A stretch of 64,000 nt of DNA from JBGPTK01 sp963797765 (GCA_963797765.1 CAWCQU010000002.1:248001-312000); one strand, 5' to 3'. Positions 19,812-30,042 are shown, counted from the stretch's first letter. Translations and numbers: made by a program. The notes: a model not told the origin generated them from the sequence alone.

Positions 19812-21023
19812 ATGAATCCTAAAATTGGCGAACTGCTTCCACCTACTCGGCTGATGCTGACTCCGGGTCCCTCGAACCTGCATCCGCGGGTGTATCGGGC
19901 GATGGCCACGCCGATCGTTGGACATCTTGATCCGTGGTTCATGGAAATGATGGGCGACGTGCAGGTGTTGCTGCGCGACGTGTTCCAAACGCTGAACCGC
20001 ACCACGTTTCCAATTTCCGCGTCGGGCTCGGGCGGCATTGAAGCGGCCGTGCTCAATCCGCTGGAAGAGGGCGATGAGGCGATCATTTGCGTCAACGGAA
20101 GTTTCTCCGAGCGCATGGCGATTATTGCCGAGCGCACGCCGGCGAAAATCATCCGCGTGGAGGCGCCGTATGGCCGCGCCGTCGATCCGGATGATGTTCG
20201 GCGGGCGGGCAAGGGCAAAAAAATAAAATTGGTCGGGCTGGCACATGGAGAAAGCTCGACGTCGGTGGCGTCGCGGCTGCCGGATTTCCGCAAAGTGGCG
20301 GACGAACTGGGAGCGCTGCTGGTGGTGGACGCGGTGTCGACACTGGGGGGACAGCCGGTGGACGTGGACGGCACGAACATCGATATTTGCTTCAGCGGCT
20401 CGCAGAAAGCGCTGAGCGCGCCGCCGGGAATGGCTCCGATCACGTTGAATGCGCGCGCGGAAGAGGTGCTGCGTTCGCGCAAGACCAAAGTGCAGAGCTG
20501 GTATTTCGATTTGACCACCACGATGAATTATTGGGGCAAGGAACGGACGTATCACCACACCGCGCCGATTTCGCTGGTGTTTGCGCTGCGCGAGGCGCTG
20601 CGCATCGTGATGGAAGAGGGACTGGAAGCGCGCTGGGAGCGGCACAAGCAGAATCAGCAGGCGCTGGTGGCGGGCTTGGAAGCGATGGGATTGCAGATGT
20701 TCGTGGCGAATCCGGCGGACCGCATGGTCAACGTGACCGGCATTCACGTTCCGCCGGGAGTGGAAGACCAGAAAGTGCGCACCCAATTGCTGGATGAATA
20801 CGATATCGAAATCGGCGGCGGCTTTGGTCCACTGAAAGGCAAGCTGTGGCGCGTCGGGCTGATGGGACATAATTCGCAACGCGGCAATGTGCTGCTGTTC
20901 CTGGGCGCGATTGAAAAGATTTTGCTGGAGCACGGATTCAAAGCTTCGCCGGGAGCGGGAGTGGGAGCGGCGGTGCAAAGCTACCTGCAATCGCAAGCCG
21001 TGGCGGCGGGCGGTCGGAAATAA
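19812..21023 (+). CDS. Class V aminotransferase (alanine-glyoxylate/serine-pyruvate type)
   Basis: This PLP enzyme of 403 residues transfers an amino group from alanine or serine to glyoxylate or pyruvate. It opens with the family motif LTPGPSNLHP, has SGSGGIEAAV near 73, LVVDAVSTLGG near 175 and the PLP lysine in SGSQKAL near 198. The C-terminal part ends at LFLGAIEKIL. GGAGG ten bases upstream fixes ATG 19812, although the frame extends further up. It may act in serine/glyoxylate metabolism or photorespiration-like salvage. It has no close functional neighbours. Confidence 0.9.
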   Translation: MNPKIGELLPPTRLMLTPGPSNLHPRVYRAMATPIVGHLDPWFMEMMGDVQVLLRDVFQTLNRTTFPISASGSGGIEAAVLNPLEEGDEAIICVNGSFSERMAIIAERTPAKIIRVEAPYGRAVDPDDVRRAGKGKKIKLVGLAHGESSTSVASRLPDFRKVADELGALLVVDAVSTLGGQPVDVDGTNIDICFSGSQKALSAPPGMAPITLNARAEEVLRSRKTKVQSWYFDLTTTMNYWGKERTYHHTAPISLVFALREALRIVMEEGLEARWERHKQNQQALVAGLEAMGLQMFVANPADRMVNVTGIHVPPGVEDQKVRTQLLDEYDIEIGGGFGPLKGKLWRVGLMGHNSQRGNVLLFLGAIEKILLEHGFKASPGAGVGAAVQSYLQSQAVAAGGRK

Positions 21024-21127
21024 CCAGCGAATTGGGTCGTGAGCTTGTTTGGAGATGGGAAGCGATTCCAAGTCAGGTTGATGCACTGGCTTCAGGGGCT
21101 AAAGCCCGCTATTCTTGCAAGGTTGGA

Positions 21128-21157
21128 TGTCGGAGCTGAAGCTCCGACCCCCTGAAA
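21128..21157. repeat. Intergenic palindromic repeat TCGGAGCTGAAGCTCCGACC
   Basis: TGTCGGAGCTGAAGCTCCGA followed by CCCCCTGAAAA is an intact copy of the unit that is split by the insertion at 33828-33957. GGAGC and GCTCC are its arms. The preceding bases (GGGGCTAAAGCCCGCTATTC, about 21095) form another short dyad. Confidence 0.6.
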
Positions 21158-21234
21158 AGCTAACCTAATTGTAAATTAGGTCCGCGCTTTGGATTAATGT
21201 TGACTGCGATTGATGGCGAAGGGTTGGTACTGAA

Positions 21235-21609
21235 ATGGCGCAGGTTGTTAACATTCCGAATGTGGGGTCGATGAGCGAATTTATTGGCGCGTTCGACGTG
21301 AAGTCGAAGGTGACGGACTTCGTTTATCGTTGCCGCTTCTCGCATTTGTGGAATGGCATCGCCACGCGCCACAGCGATACGATCGACTGCAAATTTTTCG
21401 TGGATGGAAAGGGAGTGGTACTGGGACTGGCGCACCCCGGCTTTGTTGAATTCCGCAACCGCACTGGCCGCAATCCCACGGACCGCGAAATCAGCTACAT
21501 CGCCGCGGAATATTTGCGCGAGCGGCTGGAACAAGAAGACGAACACAAACTCTACGACGTGAATGCCGCTGACGTTCTGCGCCTGATCGACATGCTGCAC
21601 ATCGCCTGA
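21235..21609 (+). CDS. Conserved-looking hypothetical protein
   Basis: The 124-residue protein is unrecognised. It has a mixed alpha/beta pattern, with strands around IDCKFFVDGKGVVLGLAH and a helix around DREISYIAAEYLRERLEQEDEH, and no signal or membrane segment. Codon use is normal for the window and the frame is clean, so I regard it as a real gene. It follows the aminotransferase by 210 bases on the same strand but a repeat separates them. Confidence 0.65.
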   Translation: MAQVVNIPNVGSMSEFIGAFDVKSKVTDFVYRCRFSHLWNGIATRHSDTIDCKFFVDGKGVVLGLAHPGFVEFRNRTGRNPTDREISYIAAEYLRERLEQEDEHKLYDVNAADVLRLIDMLHIA

Positions 21610-21638
21610 GTATTTTCCAGGCGGGGCAGTTTCGAACC

Positions 21639-22160
21639 CTACTTCGAAGCCACGCGGGTGAAATGAAAAACCATGGGGTGGTCTTTACCTCTGGCTTGCC
21701 AGGTCCAGGTTTCGGTGATGTGGTCTTTGTCCTCGAATTGCAGGACGAGGCGCTGCTCGTGGCCGATGGCGGCGGACGGTAGATTTCCGGCGCTTAGGAA
21801 ATGGAAATCCAGTTCCTTGGCGTCGGCCGCGGTGGGGACGGCGCGCATGCGCGGTTGATTGTTGGTTGGGCAGAAATGGACCAACGCGATGCCGTCGCCA
21901 TCGATGGTGTAGAAGGTCATCATTTCTTCCATGCCGGGCATGTCGAGCGATTCCATTACGGCGGTATTCGAGACGACCAGCTTGAATTGAGTTTTCACAT
22001 CCATTCCTTGCGTGTCTTTTCCTTCCCAATTTCCGGCAAGGGATTGCAGCTTTTTGAACGCCGCGACATTGGGCGACGGTTCACTGCGAACCGCGGAGGC
22101 GCAGAGGGCGAGCGCAAAAAGCGCAACAAGCAAGATTGGCAGAGGGCTATGGCGGTTCAT
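21639..22160 (-). CDS. Secreted DUF1579-like beta-barrel protein
   Basis: The 173-residue protein begins with a signal peptide (LPILLVALFALALCASA). The mature part, LQSLAGNWEGKDTQG, MESLDMPGMEEMMTFYTIDGD and ETWTWQARGKD, is typical of DUF1579-like, lipocalin-like barrels with a conserved N-terminal GxW. ATG at 22160 is preceded by AAGGAGAA. It is translated just after the gene at 22172, with a gap of 11 bases, so the two form an operon. The ligand is unknown. Confidence 0.75.
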   Translation of the reverse strand: MNRHSPLPILLVALFALALCASAVRSEPSPNVAAFKKLQSLAGNWEGKDTQGMDVKTQFKLVVSNTAVMESLDMPGMEEMMTFYTIDGDGIALVHFCPTNNQPRMRAVPTAADAKELDFHFLSAGNLPSAAIGHEQRLVLQFEDKDHITETWTWQARGKDHPMVFHFTRVASK

Positions 22161-22171
22161 CTTTTTTCTCC

Positions 22172-23092
22172 TTACTTTTTTCGCAGGTAGGTGAAGTCGT
22201 ACTCGACAGTCCATGTTTTGCCGCCGTCGGTGGACATTTGGCTGAACTGGCGGACTTTGTCGGGTCCTTGGTTGAAAAATTGCAAGTGGCGCTTTGACGG
22301 GGCTCCGTTGGGAGCGAAAGCGTCGCCGTAATAATCGAGAATGTTGTTGTTGAGGACGCCTTCGAATTTCATCAGGCCGCCGGAGCTATCCACCCAGATT
22401 TGTTCCCATTTTTTCGTGTTCGCGTTGTAGATGTTGAAGCTTTTTCCCACACCGCCGGCTCCGCCAGTCCAGTTTTCGAAAATCACACATTTGCCCAGGA
22501 TCAATTGAATGCTGCTGGAGCCGACCGGCTGTTGCCCTTGGGTGGTGACGACGTCCCATTCCCCAATCCAGAAATCGAATTGGCGGTACTCGGGGCCGGA
22601 GGCGCAGGGTGCCGAGATCTTCTGGATATTTTCGATGGCTTTTGCGAAACGCGGATCGTCTTTCAAGGAGGCAAAGTCCGGGTCATTTTGAAGGATGCTT
22701 ACCTGGGGAAATCCCGCGGTGGCGAGTTGGTTCAAGTATTCGAAGGCTTTGTCTTTGTCATTTGCCTTGGCGGCAACCCGGGCGCGGCGATAGAGGATGG
22801 CGCCGGCGGGATAGCCTGCCTTTTCGGCTTTATCAAGATAGGGGAGAGATTGCGGATACTCCCCTTCGGCCTGCAGGGCGGTGGCAACACGGAACCACGC
22901 GAAGGCGTTATCGGGTTCGGACTGCGCGACCGCGAGGTAGGCCTTCTCGGCGCCGGCAAAGTCCTTAGCCTGGTAGAGCTCTTCGGCCTTCTGGGAGGCT
23001 GGCGATGCTTGTGGCGTCTGCGCCTCGCTCGCGCCTGCCGCTGCCGCTGCGATGAATAAGAGCCCCAATAAGAATCTTGTCCGTTTCAACAT
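22172..23092 (-). CDS. Secreted TPR protein with C-terminal DUF1579-like domain
   Basis: The 306-residue protein has a signal peptide (FLLGLLFIAAAAAGASEAQ), TPR-like repeats at about 35-150 (AEELYQAKDFAGAEKAYLAV, FAWFRVATALQAEGEYPQSL) and a C-terminal domain beginning FDFWIGEWDVVTTQG and ending TWTVEYDFTYLRKK. The C-terminal part is the same kind of barrel as in the following gene (21639-22160), so this looks like a fusion of a protein-interaction module with a ligand-binding barrel. It is first in the two-gene unit and is divergent from the regulator at 23305. Confidence 0.75.
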   Translation of the reverse strand: MLKRTRFLLGLLFIAAAAAGASEAQTPQASPASQKAEELYQAKDFAGAEKAYLAVAQSEPDNAFAWFRVATALQAEGEYPQSLPYLDKAEKAGYPAGAILYRRARVAAKANDKDKAFEYLNQLATAGFPQVSILQNDPDFASLKDDPRFAKAIENIQKISAPCASGPEYRQFDFWIGEWDVVTTQGQQPVGSSSIQLILGKCVIFENWTGGAGGVGKSFNIYNANTKKWEQIWVDSSGGLMKFEGVLNNNILDYYGDAFAPNGAPSKRHLQFFNQGPDKVRQFSQMSTDGGKTWTVEYDFTYLRKK

Positions 23093-23304
23093 GTGAATTC
23101 TCCTCGATAAAGCTGCCGAAAGCTGCCAAGTTCGACGTGCAACATGCTCCGGGATGAGCGACAGGACAATGCTTCGTGTGTGATTTTACGGTGATTCGTC
23201 CGATCACATATTAAGCGCAATAGATACAATTACTTAGTAATCCGGCGGCTCCTGAGTCCAGCCAACCCCAAGCTATTTCCCGCATCTAACCGTCAAATTA
23301 CTCT

Positions 23305-25245
23305 ATGGCTCTAGCCTTTCCTTCGCCGAGGTCTATTCGTTATCGCCTGGGAGACTTTGAATTCGACCTGGCTAGCGGAGAATTGCATTGTCAGGATAAG
23401 GTATCGCGGCTGAAGCCTCAGCCCTGCCGGGTGCTGGCCATCCTGGTGGAGCATGGCGGGGAAGTGGTGACCCGCGAGCAGCTTCAGCACGAAGTTTGGG
23501 GTGCGGAGACCTTTGTTGACTTCGAACTGGGCCTGAACTCCTGCATCAAGCAGATTCGTGCGGCGCTGGGCGACGATGCGGATTCCCCTCGATTTATCGA
23601 AACTTTGCCGCGACGCGGGTACCGTTTTTTGGCGCCTGTTGAACGGATTGACGAAGCTGTCGCAGTCATCCCGGAAGCATCAGCACCCCAAGCAATCGCA
23701 ACGATTCACAGCGCTGAACCAAAGGCGCGTTCGTATCGCTGGCTCGCGGTGACTGGGATTCTCCTGGCGCTGGGGCTGGTTTTGGTTTTTGCGGGCATCC
23801 GGCGGCCGCGTCCCAGCGCGTCTGCGGCGATTCCGGTGCGGCATCGAGTGGCGGTGCTGCCGTTCGCAAACATGAATGGAGATAAGAGCGATGATTTCTT
23901 CGGCGATGGATTGTCCGAGGAAATGATTACGCGGCTGGGCGAACTGGCGCCGCAACATCTGGGAGTGATCGCGCGGACTTCGGCGGCGAGCTATCGCGGG
24001 ACGACGAAGAACGTGGCGGAAATTGGAAAGGAGCTGAACGTAGATTATGTTCTGGAAGGCGGCGTGCGCCGCGACGCCGGTCATATGCATATCACCGCGC
24101 AGTTGATTCAGGTGAGCGACCAGACGCAGGTGTGGGCCGGGGCGTTCGACCGCGAGCCTTCGGATGTGTTCGCGATCCAAAGCGCGATCGCGCAGCAAAT
24201 CGCGCATGCGCTGGCGATTGAACTGCTGCCCGCGCGCGAGTCAGTGGTGATGCGTCCGGCGACGCTGAATCCGGAAGCGCACGAAGCGTATCTTCGCGGC
24301 CGGTATTCGATTAATCAAATGAACGTGCCGGGCTTTCAGCAGGCGGTGAAATATTTCGAACAGGCCATCGCGTGCGATCCGGATTTCGCCGCTGCGTACG
24401 CGGGGCTGGCGGATTCCTATAGCCTGCAGCCGTGGTGGAGCGCGATGGCTCCTCGCGAGGCGTTTCCGCGCGCCAAAGTGGCGGCGCAGCGGGCCCTCGA
24501 TTTGGACGAAGGATCGGCGGAAGCCCACAACGCGATGGGATTCATCCTGCTGAATTACGAGTGGGATTTCGCGGCGGCCGAACGCGAGTTCGAGAAAGCC
24601 ATCACGCTGAATCCCGGGCTGGCGCTGGCCTATTACTGGCACGCGGAAATGCTTTCGGCGGTGGGACGCCACGACGAATCAATTGCGGCGATCGAGCGGG
24701 CGCAGGAACTGGATCCGCTTTCGCCACTGATTACTTCCGATGCCGGAATGTATTATTTTTATGCGCGGCGTTATGAGGAAGCCATCCGCCAGTGCCAGCG
24801 CACTTTGGAAATTTTGCCCAATTTTGGTTACGCGCAAGGCTGCATCGAGGAATCCCACTTGATGGCGGGGAACTGGGCGGCGGCGCTGGAAGACACCTTG
24901 AAGATGAGGGCCTCTCACAACCTACCGCAATTGCTGTCGAAAGAATCGGAATCGCTGGACGCCAAATCGCAATTGCTGCTGATTGTGCGAAACGATTTTC
25001 AGAGAGTAAAAGAGAGCGAGAAAAAGAAGACCCGCTACGTTTCTCCCTACTACCTGGCGCAATTCCATGTGGAGTTGGGAGAAAACGAAGCGGCCATCGA
25101 TGAGCTGGAACGCGGCATCGAACAGCGCGACACCGCGATGATCCACGTGAAGGAAGATCCGCGATTCGATCCGCTGCGTTCCAATCCCCGCTTTACTGCG
25201 CTGGTGCAGAAGATGAATTTCCCCGCGACGGGTTCGGGCAAGTAA
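23305..25245 (+). CDS. CadC-like winged-helix transmembrane regulator with TPR domain
   Basis: The 646-residue protein has an OmpR-type DNA-binding winged helix at about 12-108 (LKPQPCRVLAILVEHGGEVVTREQL, IETLPRRGYRF). A membrane segment follows at about 145-165. The next domain (VAVLPFANMNGDKSDDFFGDGLSEEMITRL) is the FlgO-like region found in adenylate-cyclase and TPR proteins, at about 185-305. TPRs cover about 330-600. It has no phosphorylation domain, so it would sense from the periplasm and bind DNA in the cytoplasm. It is divergent from the 22172 gene and upstream of a kinase/TPR gene. The signal is unknown. Confidence 0.88.
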   Translation: MALAFPSPRSIRYRLGDFEFDLASGELHCQDKVSRLKPQPCRVLAILVEHGGEVVTREQLQHEVWGAETFVDFELGLNSCIKQIRAALGDDADSPRFIETLPRRGYRFLAPVERIDEAVAVIPEASAPQAIATIHSAEPKARSYRWLAVTGILLALGLVLVFAGIRRPRPSASAAIPVRHRVAVLPFANMNGDKSDDFFGDGLSEEMITRLGELAPQHLGVIARTSAASYRGTTKNVAEIGKELNVDYVLEGGVRRDAGHMHITAQLIQVSDQTQVWAGAFDREPSDVFAIQSAIAQQIAHALAIELLPARESVVMRPATLNPEAHEAYLRGRYSINQMNVPGFQQAVKYFEQAIACDPDFAAAYAGLADSYSLQPWWSAMAPREAFPRAKVAAQRALDLDEGSAEAHNAMGFILLNYEWDFAAAEREFEKAITLNPGLALAYYWHAEMLSAVGRHDESIAAIERAQELDPLSPLITSDAGMYYFYARRYEEAIRQCQRTLEILPNFGYAQGCIEESHLMAGNWAAALEDTLKMRASHNLPQLLSKESESLDAKSQLLLIVRNDFQRVKESEKKKTRYVSPYYLAQFHVELGENEAAIDELERGIEQRDTAMIHVKEDPRFDPLRSNPRFTALVQKMNFPATGSGK

Positions 25246-25315
25246 CGACGCCAGTTAGTTTTTGCTGCGGAAGTATTCCTGCCTGGGTGAAGCTGAGACA
25301 TCTGGTCGATAAAAA

Positions 25316-25350
25316 CGGGCGCGGCTAAAGCCGGCCCCTACAAAAACAGG
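25316..25350. repeat. Dispersed intergenic repeat GGCTAAAGCCGGCCCCTAC
   Basis: AACGGGCGCGGCTAAAGCC then GGCCCCTACAAAAACAGG lies between the two regulator genes. It matches the copy at 19526-19556 except for a few bases. Confidence 0.55.
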
Positions 25351-25449
25351 CAGTAGGCTCGTGGCTCCTCGCAACTGGCACGACCATACAGCGTTGACAT
25401 CACACCGCTTGCGACCTACTATTCCACGGCACCTGAGGATCTTCGCGCC

Positions 25450-28400
25450 GTGGTCGGCAAAACAATCTCTCATTATCGCGTGCTGGAAAAGCTGGGCGGC
25501 GGTGGCATGGGTGTGGTGTATGAGGCCGAGGACGTCAACCTGGGCCGCCACGTTGCCTTGAAATTCCTGCCGGAAGAACTGGCGAAAGATGCCACGGCGC
25601 TGGAGCGATTCCAGCGCGAAGCCCGCGCGGCATCAGCCCTGAATCATCCCAATATCTGCACAATTTATGAGGTGGGCCAGGAGCAAGGGCGGCCATTCCT
25701 GGCGATGGAATTGTTGAAAGGCGAGACGATGAAGCACCGCATCGCCGCCGGGCCGCTGAAAATCGAGACGCTTACGGAGTTCGCGGTGCAGGCGGCGGAC
25801 GCTCTGGACGCCGCGCATTCCGAGGGGATCGTCCACCGCGATATCAAGCCGGCGAATATTTTTATAACCACGCGGCAGCAGGTGAAGATTCTGGATTTCG
25901 GCCTGGCGAAACAGGTGCCGCGCAGCGGTGGAGAGTTTACGGTCACGGGGAAGACCGAGGACGATCCGCATCTGACCAGCCCCGGGGTGGCGCTGGGGAC
26001 GGTGGCCTACATGTCGCCCGAACAGGCGCGCGGGCGGGAACTGGATTCGCGGACGGATATTTTTTCACTGGGAGTGGTGCTGTATGAAATGTCCACCGGG
26101 CGCCAGGCATTTTCGGGAACCACGTCCGCGGAAATCTTTGATGGGATACTGAACCGGACGCCGGTTGCGCCGGTGCGTTTGAATCCGGAATTGCCGGAAG
26201 ATTTCGAACGGATCGTGAACAAGTGCATCGAGAAGGATTTGAACCTGCGCTACCAGCATGCTTCCGATCTGCGCGCCGATCTGCTGCGGTTGAGGCGCGA
26301 TCTGGGCGGCTCGGCTTCCGGCTTCATGGTGCGCGAATCGGATTCGAGGCGATCCGGGGTGCAGGCCGCGCCTCCCGCGGCAGCCGCGGAATCCGGAGGG
26401 ACGATTCATCCTTCGGGGCGGCATGACGATGTGAAATCCGGCGAACAAGTCAAATCGTCGACCGGATCAGGCCAGGTGGCAAGCCATGCGAGCGGGACGA
26501 CGCAAGTTTCGTCCGGTGGGGAAGCGTCACAAACCGGAGGCAGCGCTTCGCAGGTCAGTCCGAGCAAGCAGCGCCCCAACAAAGCGATCGCCGTGGGCGC
26601 TGGGCGCATTGATTTTGCTTGTGGCCGCCGGGGCATATTTCTACATGCATCGCGGAGTGAAGCTGACGGAGAAGGACACAATTGTTCTGGCCGATTTCGC
26701 GAACACCACCGGTGATGCCGTGTTCGACGACACGCTAAAGCAAGCCCTGACGACGCAGCTTGGGCAATCACCCTTCCTGAATATTCTTTCCGAAAACAAG
26801 GCGGAAGAGATCCTGCAGATGATGGGCCGCGAGAAGGGCACAAGAATCACCAAGGAAACGGCGCGGGAAATCTGTGTGCGCTCCCAGAGCGCCGTGGTGC
26901 TATCGGGATCGATCGCCAGCCTGGGCAGCCAGTTTGTGATCGATCTGGATGCCAGCAATTGCCGCACCGGCGATTCACTTGCGCGCGCTGAGGAACAGGC
27001 CACTGGAAAGGAACAAGTGCTGGCCGCGCTGGGCAAAGCGGCCACGGAGATTCGCGGCAAGTTGGGCGAATCGCTCTCTTCGATTCAAAAATACGATACG
27101 CCGATCCAACAAGCCACCACCAGTTCGCTCGAGGCGCTCAAGGTTTACAGCCTCGGCCAGAAAACCAAGCAGGAGAAGGGCGACATTGCGGCGATTCCGC
27201 TGCTTCGCCGAGCGATCGAATTGGATCCCAATTTCGCCAGCGCCTATGCTTCGCTGGGTGTTTCTTATCTGAACTTTGGAGAAATCACCCAAGGGATCGA
27301 ATTTGTTCGAAAAGCTTATGAATTGCGCTCCCGAGTGACGGAGCACGAGCGTTTCTACATCACTTCGCGTTATTTCGCAGACATTACCGGTGAGATGGAG
27401 AAATCAAACCAGACATACGAGCAGTGGACGCAAACTTACCCTCGTGATTACATCCCCCATAACAACCTGGGAGTGGATTATTCCTTCATGGGCCAGTACG
27501 AAAAGGCCGCGGAGAAGTATCGCGAATGCATTCAGATCGAACCTGAAAACGCCCTTTCTTACAGCAATCTTGGCACGATCTACCTGGACCTGGAACGAGT
27601 GGACGAAGCCAAATCCATCTTAAATCAGGAAATGGCGCGGAAACTGGATGAGCCCGGCTTGCACTCTACCTTCTACGCCATCGCATTTCTCGAACGGGAT
27701 TCCGCCGGAATGCAGAAGCAACTGGACTGGGGCGCCGGAAAGCCCGGCGTTGAAGACCAGATGCTCGAGCTTCAAGCGAACACGGATGCGTATTTCGGAC
27801 GACTCGGCAGATCCCGCGACATGGCGCGGCGCGCGGCAACTTCCGCGAAAGCCGCGGATTCCAAGGAAACCGCCACTCTGTGGATCGCGATGGAATCCTT
27901 GCGAGAAGCGGAATTCGGCAATATCGCCCAGGCTCGCAAGAAGACGGAAGAAGCCATGGCTCTTTCGCCGGGAAGGGATGTAGAGGTGATCGTCGCGCTG
28001 GCTTCCGCGCGAACCGGCGATCTTGCCAAAGCGCAGGCGCTCGCGGACAAACTGAACCGGGATTTTCCTCTCAGCACGATTGTGCAGAATTTCTGGCTTC
28101 CCTCCATCCGAGCGGCGATGGAGATCAATCGAGGCAATGGCGCGCGGGCCGTTGAATTCCTGGAGGTATCAACGCCCTACGAACTTGGCACTCCACAGCC
28201 CGGGGAGTTGCCGGCTCATCCAATCTACATGCGCGGGATGGCTTATCTTGCCGCCCATGATGGAGCGAAAGCGGCTGAACAATTTCAGGAACTTCTGAAT
28301 CACCCGGGCGTGATTCAGAATTACCTGGAAGGCGCGCTGCCCCGCCTGGGATTGGCGCGGGCGCGGGCGCTTACCGGTGATGTAAATGGCGCGCGCACCG

Positions 28401-28492
28401 CATATCAGGATTTCTTCGCGCAGTGGAAAGATGCCGATCCGGATATTCCCGTTTTGCAGCAAGCTAAAACTGAGTATGCGAAGTTGAAGTAG
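25450..28492 (+). CDS. Transmembrane Ser/Thr protein kinase with TPR domain, one frameshift
   Basis: The protein is a Hanks-type kinase of about 1,013 residues. The kinase domain spans 9-275, with LGGGGMGVVYEAED, the ALKF lysine, HRDIKPANIF near 127, DFGLA near 147 and YMSPEQARG. A Ser/Gly-rich linker follows. The frame changes near 26595 (AAAGCGATCGCCGTGGGCGC), immediately before a membrane segment ending LVAAGAYFY. The outer part begins KDTIVLADFANTTGDAVFDD, a domain common in acidobacterial kinase-TPR proteins, and then has about ten TPRs. GTG at 25450 is the start. A possible terminator lies at 28494-28522. The substrates are unknown, but the preceding CadC-like gene is a natural candidate partner. 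Confidence 0.85.
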
Positions 28493-28493
28493 T

Positions 28494-28522
28494 AGCACAG
28501 GCACTCCTGCCTGTGTGCTTTT
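28494..28522 (+). terminator. Probable intrinsic terminator after the kinase/TPR gene
   Basis: GCACAGGCA and TGCCTGTGTGC form a stem with a CTCC loop and a two-base bulge, followed by TTTTG. It begins two bases after the kinase stop codon. Confidence 0.5.
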
Positions 28523-28553
28523 GCTCCGTTATATGGGTGGACAGAGAAAATCA

Positions 28554-28573
28554 CACAGCCGGGAGTGGCTGTG
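28554..28573 (-). terminator. Possible terminator after the small zinc-ribbon gene
   Basis: CACAGCC and GGCTGTG form a seven-base stem with a six-base loop. On the minus strand it is followed by TGATTTTC. It lies a few bases after the stop of the small gene at 28577, and together with 28494-28522 it separates two convergent genes. Confidence 0.4.
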
Positions 28574-28576
28574 CTA

Positions 28577-28735
28577 TTAGGCGTCGTTGAGGGATTCATC
28601 GAAGCCGGATTTATCGGGGCCCAATTCATCGGCTTCGAGAATCGCGCCGCAATCGAGGCACTCCACATATTGCGCATCCGCGTCTTTAGCGATTAGCTGC
28701 GTTCGAAGGTGTTTGCAATCGGCAGGATCGTTCAT
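28577..28735 (-). CDS. Small protein with zinc-ribbon-like Cys/His pattern
   Basis: The 52-residue protein reads MNDPADCKHLRTQLIAKDA and then VECLDCGAILEADELG. One C-x-H near the start and a later C-x2-C could bind one zinc ion, as in short zinc ribbons that occur as stand-alone genes in this phylum. The tail is acidic. I chose ATG 28735; a frame open to 28771 would add 12 residues. Confidence 0.55.
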   Translation of the reverse strand: MNDPADCKHLRTQLIAKDADAQYVECLDCGAILEADELGPDKSGFDESLNDA

Positions 28736-28914
28736 CGGAACTTCCCGATAAAACCTGCGAAAGTATAGCACCAGGAAGGTAAGCTTTCCATGCGAAGCCT
28801 CTGCGGATGCAGCGCAGTTGACAAAACAGCCAAATGAAACTATCTGTCTCTACCGAGGTCACGGCCTGCAACGCTGGCGGATGATCCTTGGCCTGCGGCC
28901 GGGAAGCGAATTGA

Positions 28915-30015
28915 ATGGAACGCGAATCCATAGCGGTACAAAGAATCGGCGCGGTTCTTTTCTACGGAATCGTTGTTCTTCTGGCCTACCTTGTATTCCG
29001 CATCTCCGAACCGTTTCTGGCGCCATTGGCCTGGGCGGGTGTGCTGGTGGTCATCTTCTATCCGCTGCACCGGCGTATCGAGCGGCGATGGGGAAAGACG
29101 TGGGCGGCGAGCGCGAGCACCACGGGCGTAACCTTAATCCTGATCGTTCCGGCCATCTTCGTCGGAATAGCATTTGTCCGCCAGAGCATCGAAGCGGTGC
29201 GCAACGCCCAGCAAGCCTTCAATATCGATCATGTGGCCTGGGTGGGCCAAGCCTGGCAGCGGCTCTCTCAACACATACCGGGGACCAGCCCCGATGATCT
29301 TTCCAGCCTGGCGAAACAGAACGGGGAAAAATTGGGGACATTTCTCGCGTCTCAGCTTGGCCCCATCCTGAAAAATCTGGCCGGTTTTTTCTTTGATCTG
29401 TTCGTGATCATTCTGGCGATGTTCTATTTCTTCCGCGATGCCGACGACATTATGTCCGGCCTGCGGCAAATTCTGCCATTTGAGGAAGAGCACAGCGAAC
29501 TGATGATCCGCGATTCGCACGAATTGATTTTCGCGAGCGTGACGTCGAGTCTGGTGGCGGCGGCATTTCACGCGGCAGCAGGCGGGATTGGCTTCGCTGT
29601 GACGGGAGTCGGGGCGCCGGTCTTCTGGGGTGTATTGATGGGATTTTTCTCGCTGGTGCCGGTGATCGGATCGGCCTTCATCTGGCTGCCGGCGGCGATT
29701 GGGTTGATGCTGAAAGGCCACATCGCGGGGGGAATATTCCTGATCGTGTTGTGCTCCGTGGTGGTGGGATTGGTGGACAATCTGATCCGGCCGTGGATGA
29801 TCAGCGGGCGCGCGCAGTTGAGCGGCTTGGTTATATTTGTCGGCGTGTTAGGCGGAATCGCCGTATTCGGCCTGCTGGGAGTGGTGCTGGGGCCGATTGT
29901 TGTGGCCCTGGCAGCCAGCTTGCTTGAACTTTACCGGAAGCGTGGCGGGCCAAAGGATGCCGCGGCGCCCGGCGCCAAACGGGTTGGGGGCAAACACGAG
30001 CCCGTGCTAGAGTAG
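28915..30015 (+). CDS. AI-2E family (PerM-type) membrane permease
   Basis: The 366-residue protein has the family layout: two N-terminal membrane segments (VLFYGIVVLLAYLVFRI, FLAPLAWAGVLVVIFYPL), a central soluble helical region to about 150, then clustered segments with GVLMGFFSLVPVIGSAFIWLPAAIG and DNLIRPWMISGRAQLSGLVIFVGVLGG, both diagnostic. Members export or exchange ions or small molecules, including AI-2 in TqsA. The Lon-like gene starts 27 bases downstream, so both may be cotranscribed. Confidence 0.9.
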   Translation: MERESIAVQRIGAVLFYGIVVLLAYLVFRISEPFLAPLAWAGVLVVIFYPLHRRIERRWGKTWAASASTTGVTLILIVPAIFVGIAFVRQSIEAVRNAQQAFNIDHVAWVGQAWQRLSQHIPGTSPDDLSSLAKQNGEKLGTFLASQLGPILKNLAGFFFDLFVIILAMFYFFRDADDIMSGLRQILPFEEEHSELMIRDSHELIFASVTSSLVAAAFHAAAGGIGFAVTGVGAPVFWGVLMGFFSLVPVIGSAFIWLPAAIGLMLKGHIAGGIFLIVLCSVVVGLVDNLIRPWMISGRAQLSGLVIFVGVLGGIAVFGLLGVVLGPIVVALAASLLELYRKRGGPKDAAAPGAKRVGGKHEPVLE

Positions 30016-30042
30016 GCCGCTCTGCGGCGACTGAGACCACCG

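Noticed and set aside
19373..20521. A 382-residue minus-strand frame across the aminotransferase gene and the repeat region
   Set aside because: It overlaps a well-supported gene on the other strand and is Ser/Arg-rich without any domain pattern.
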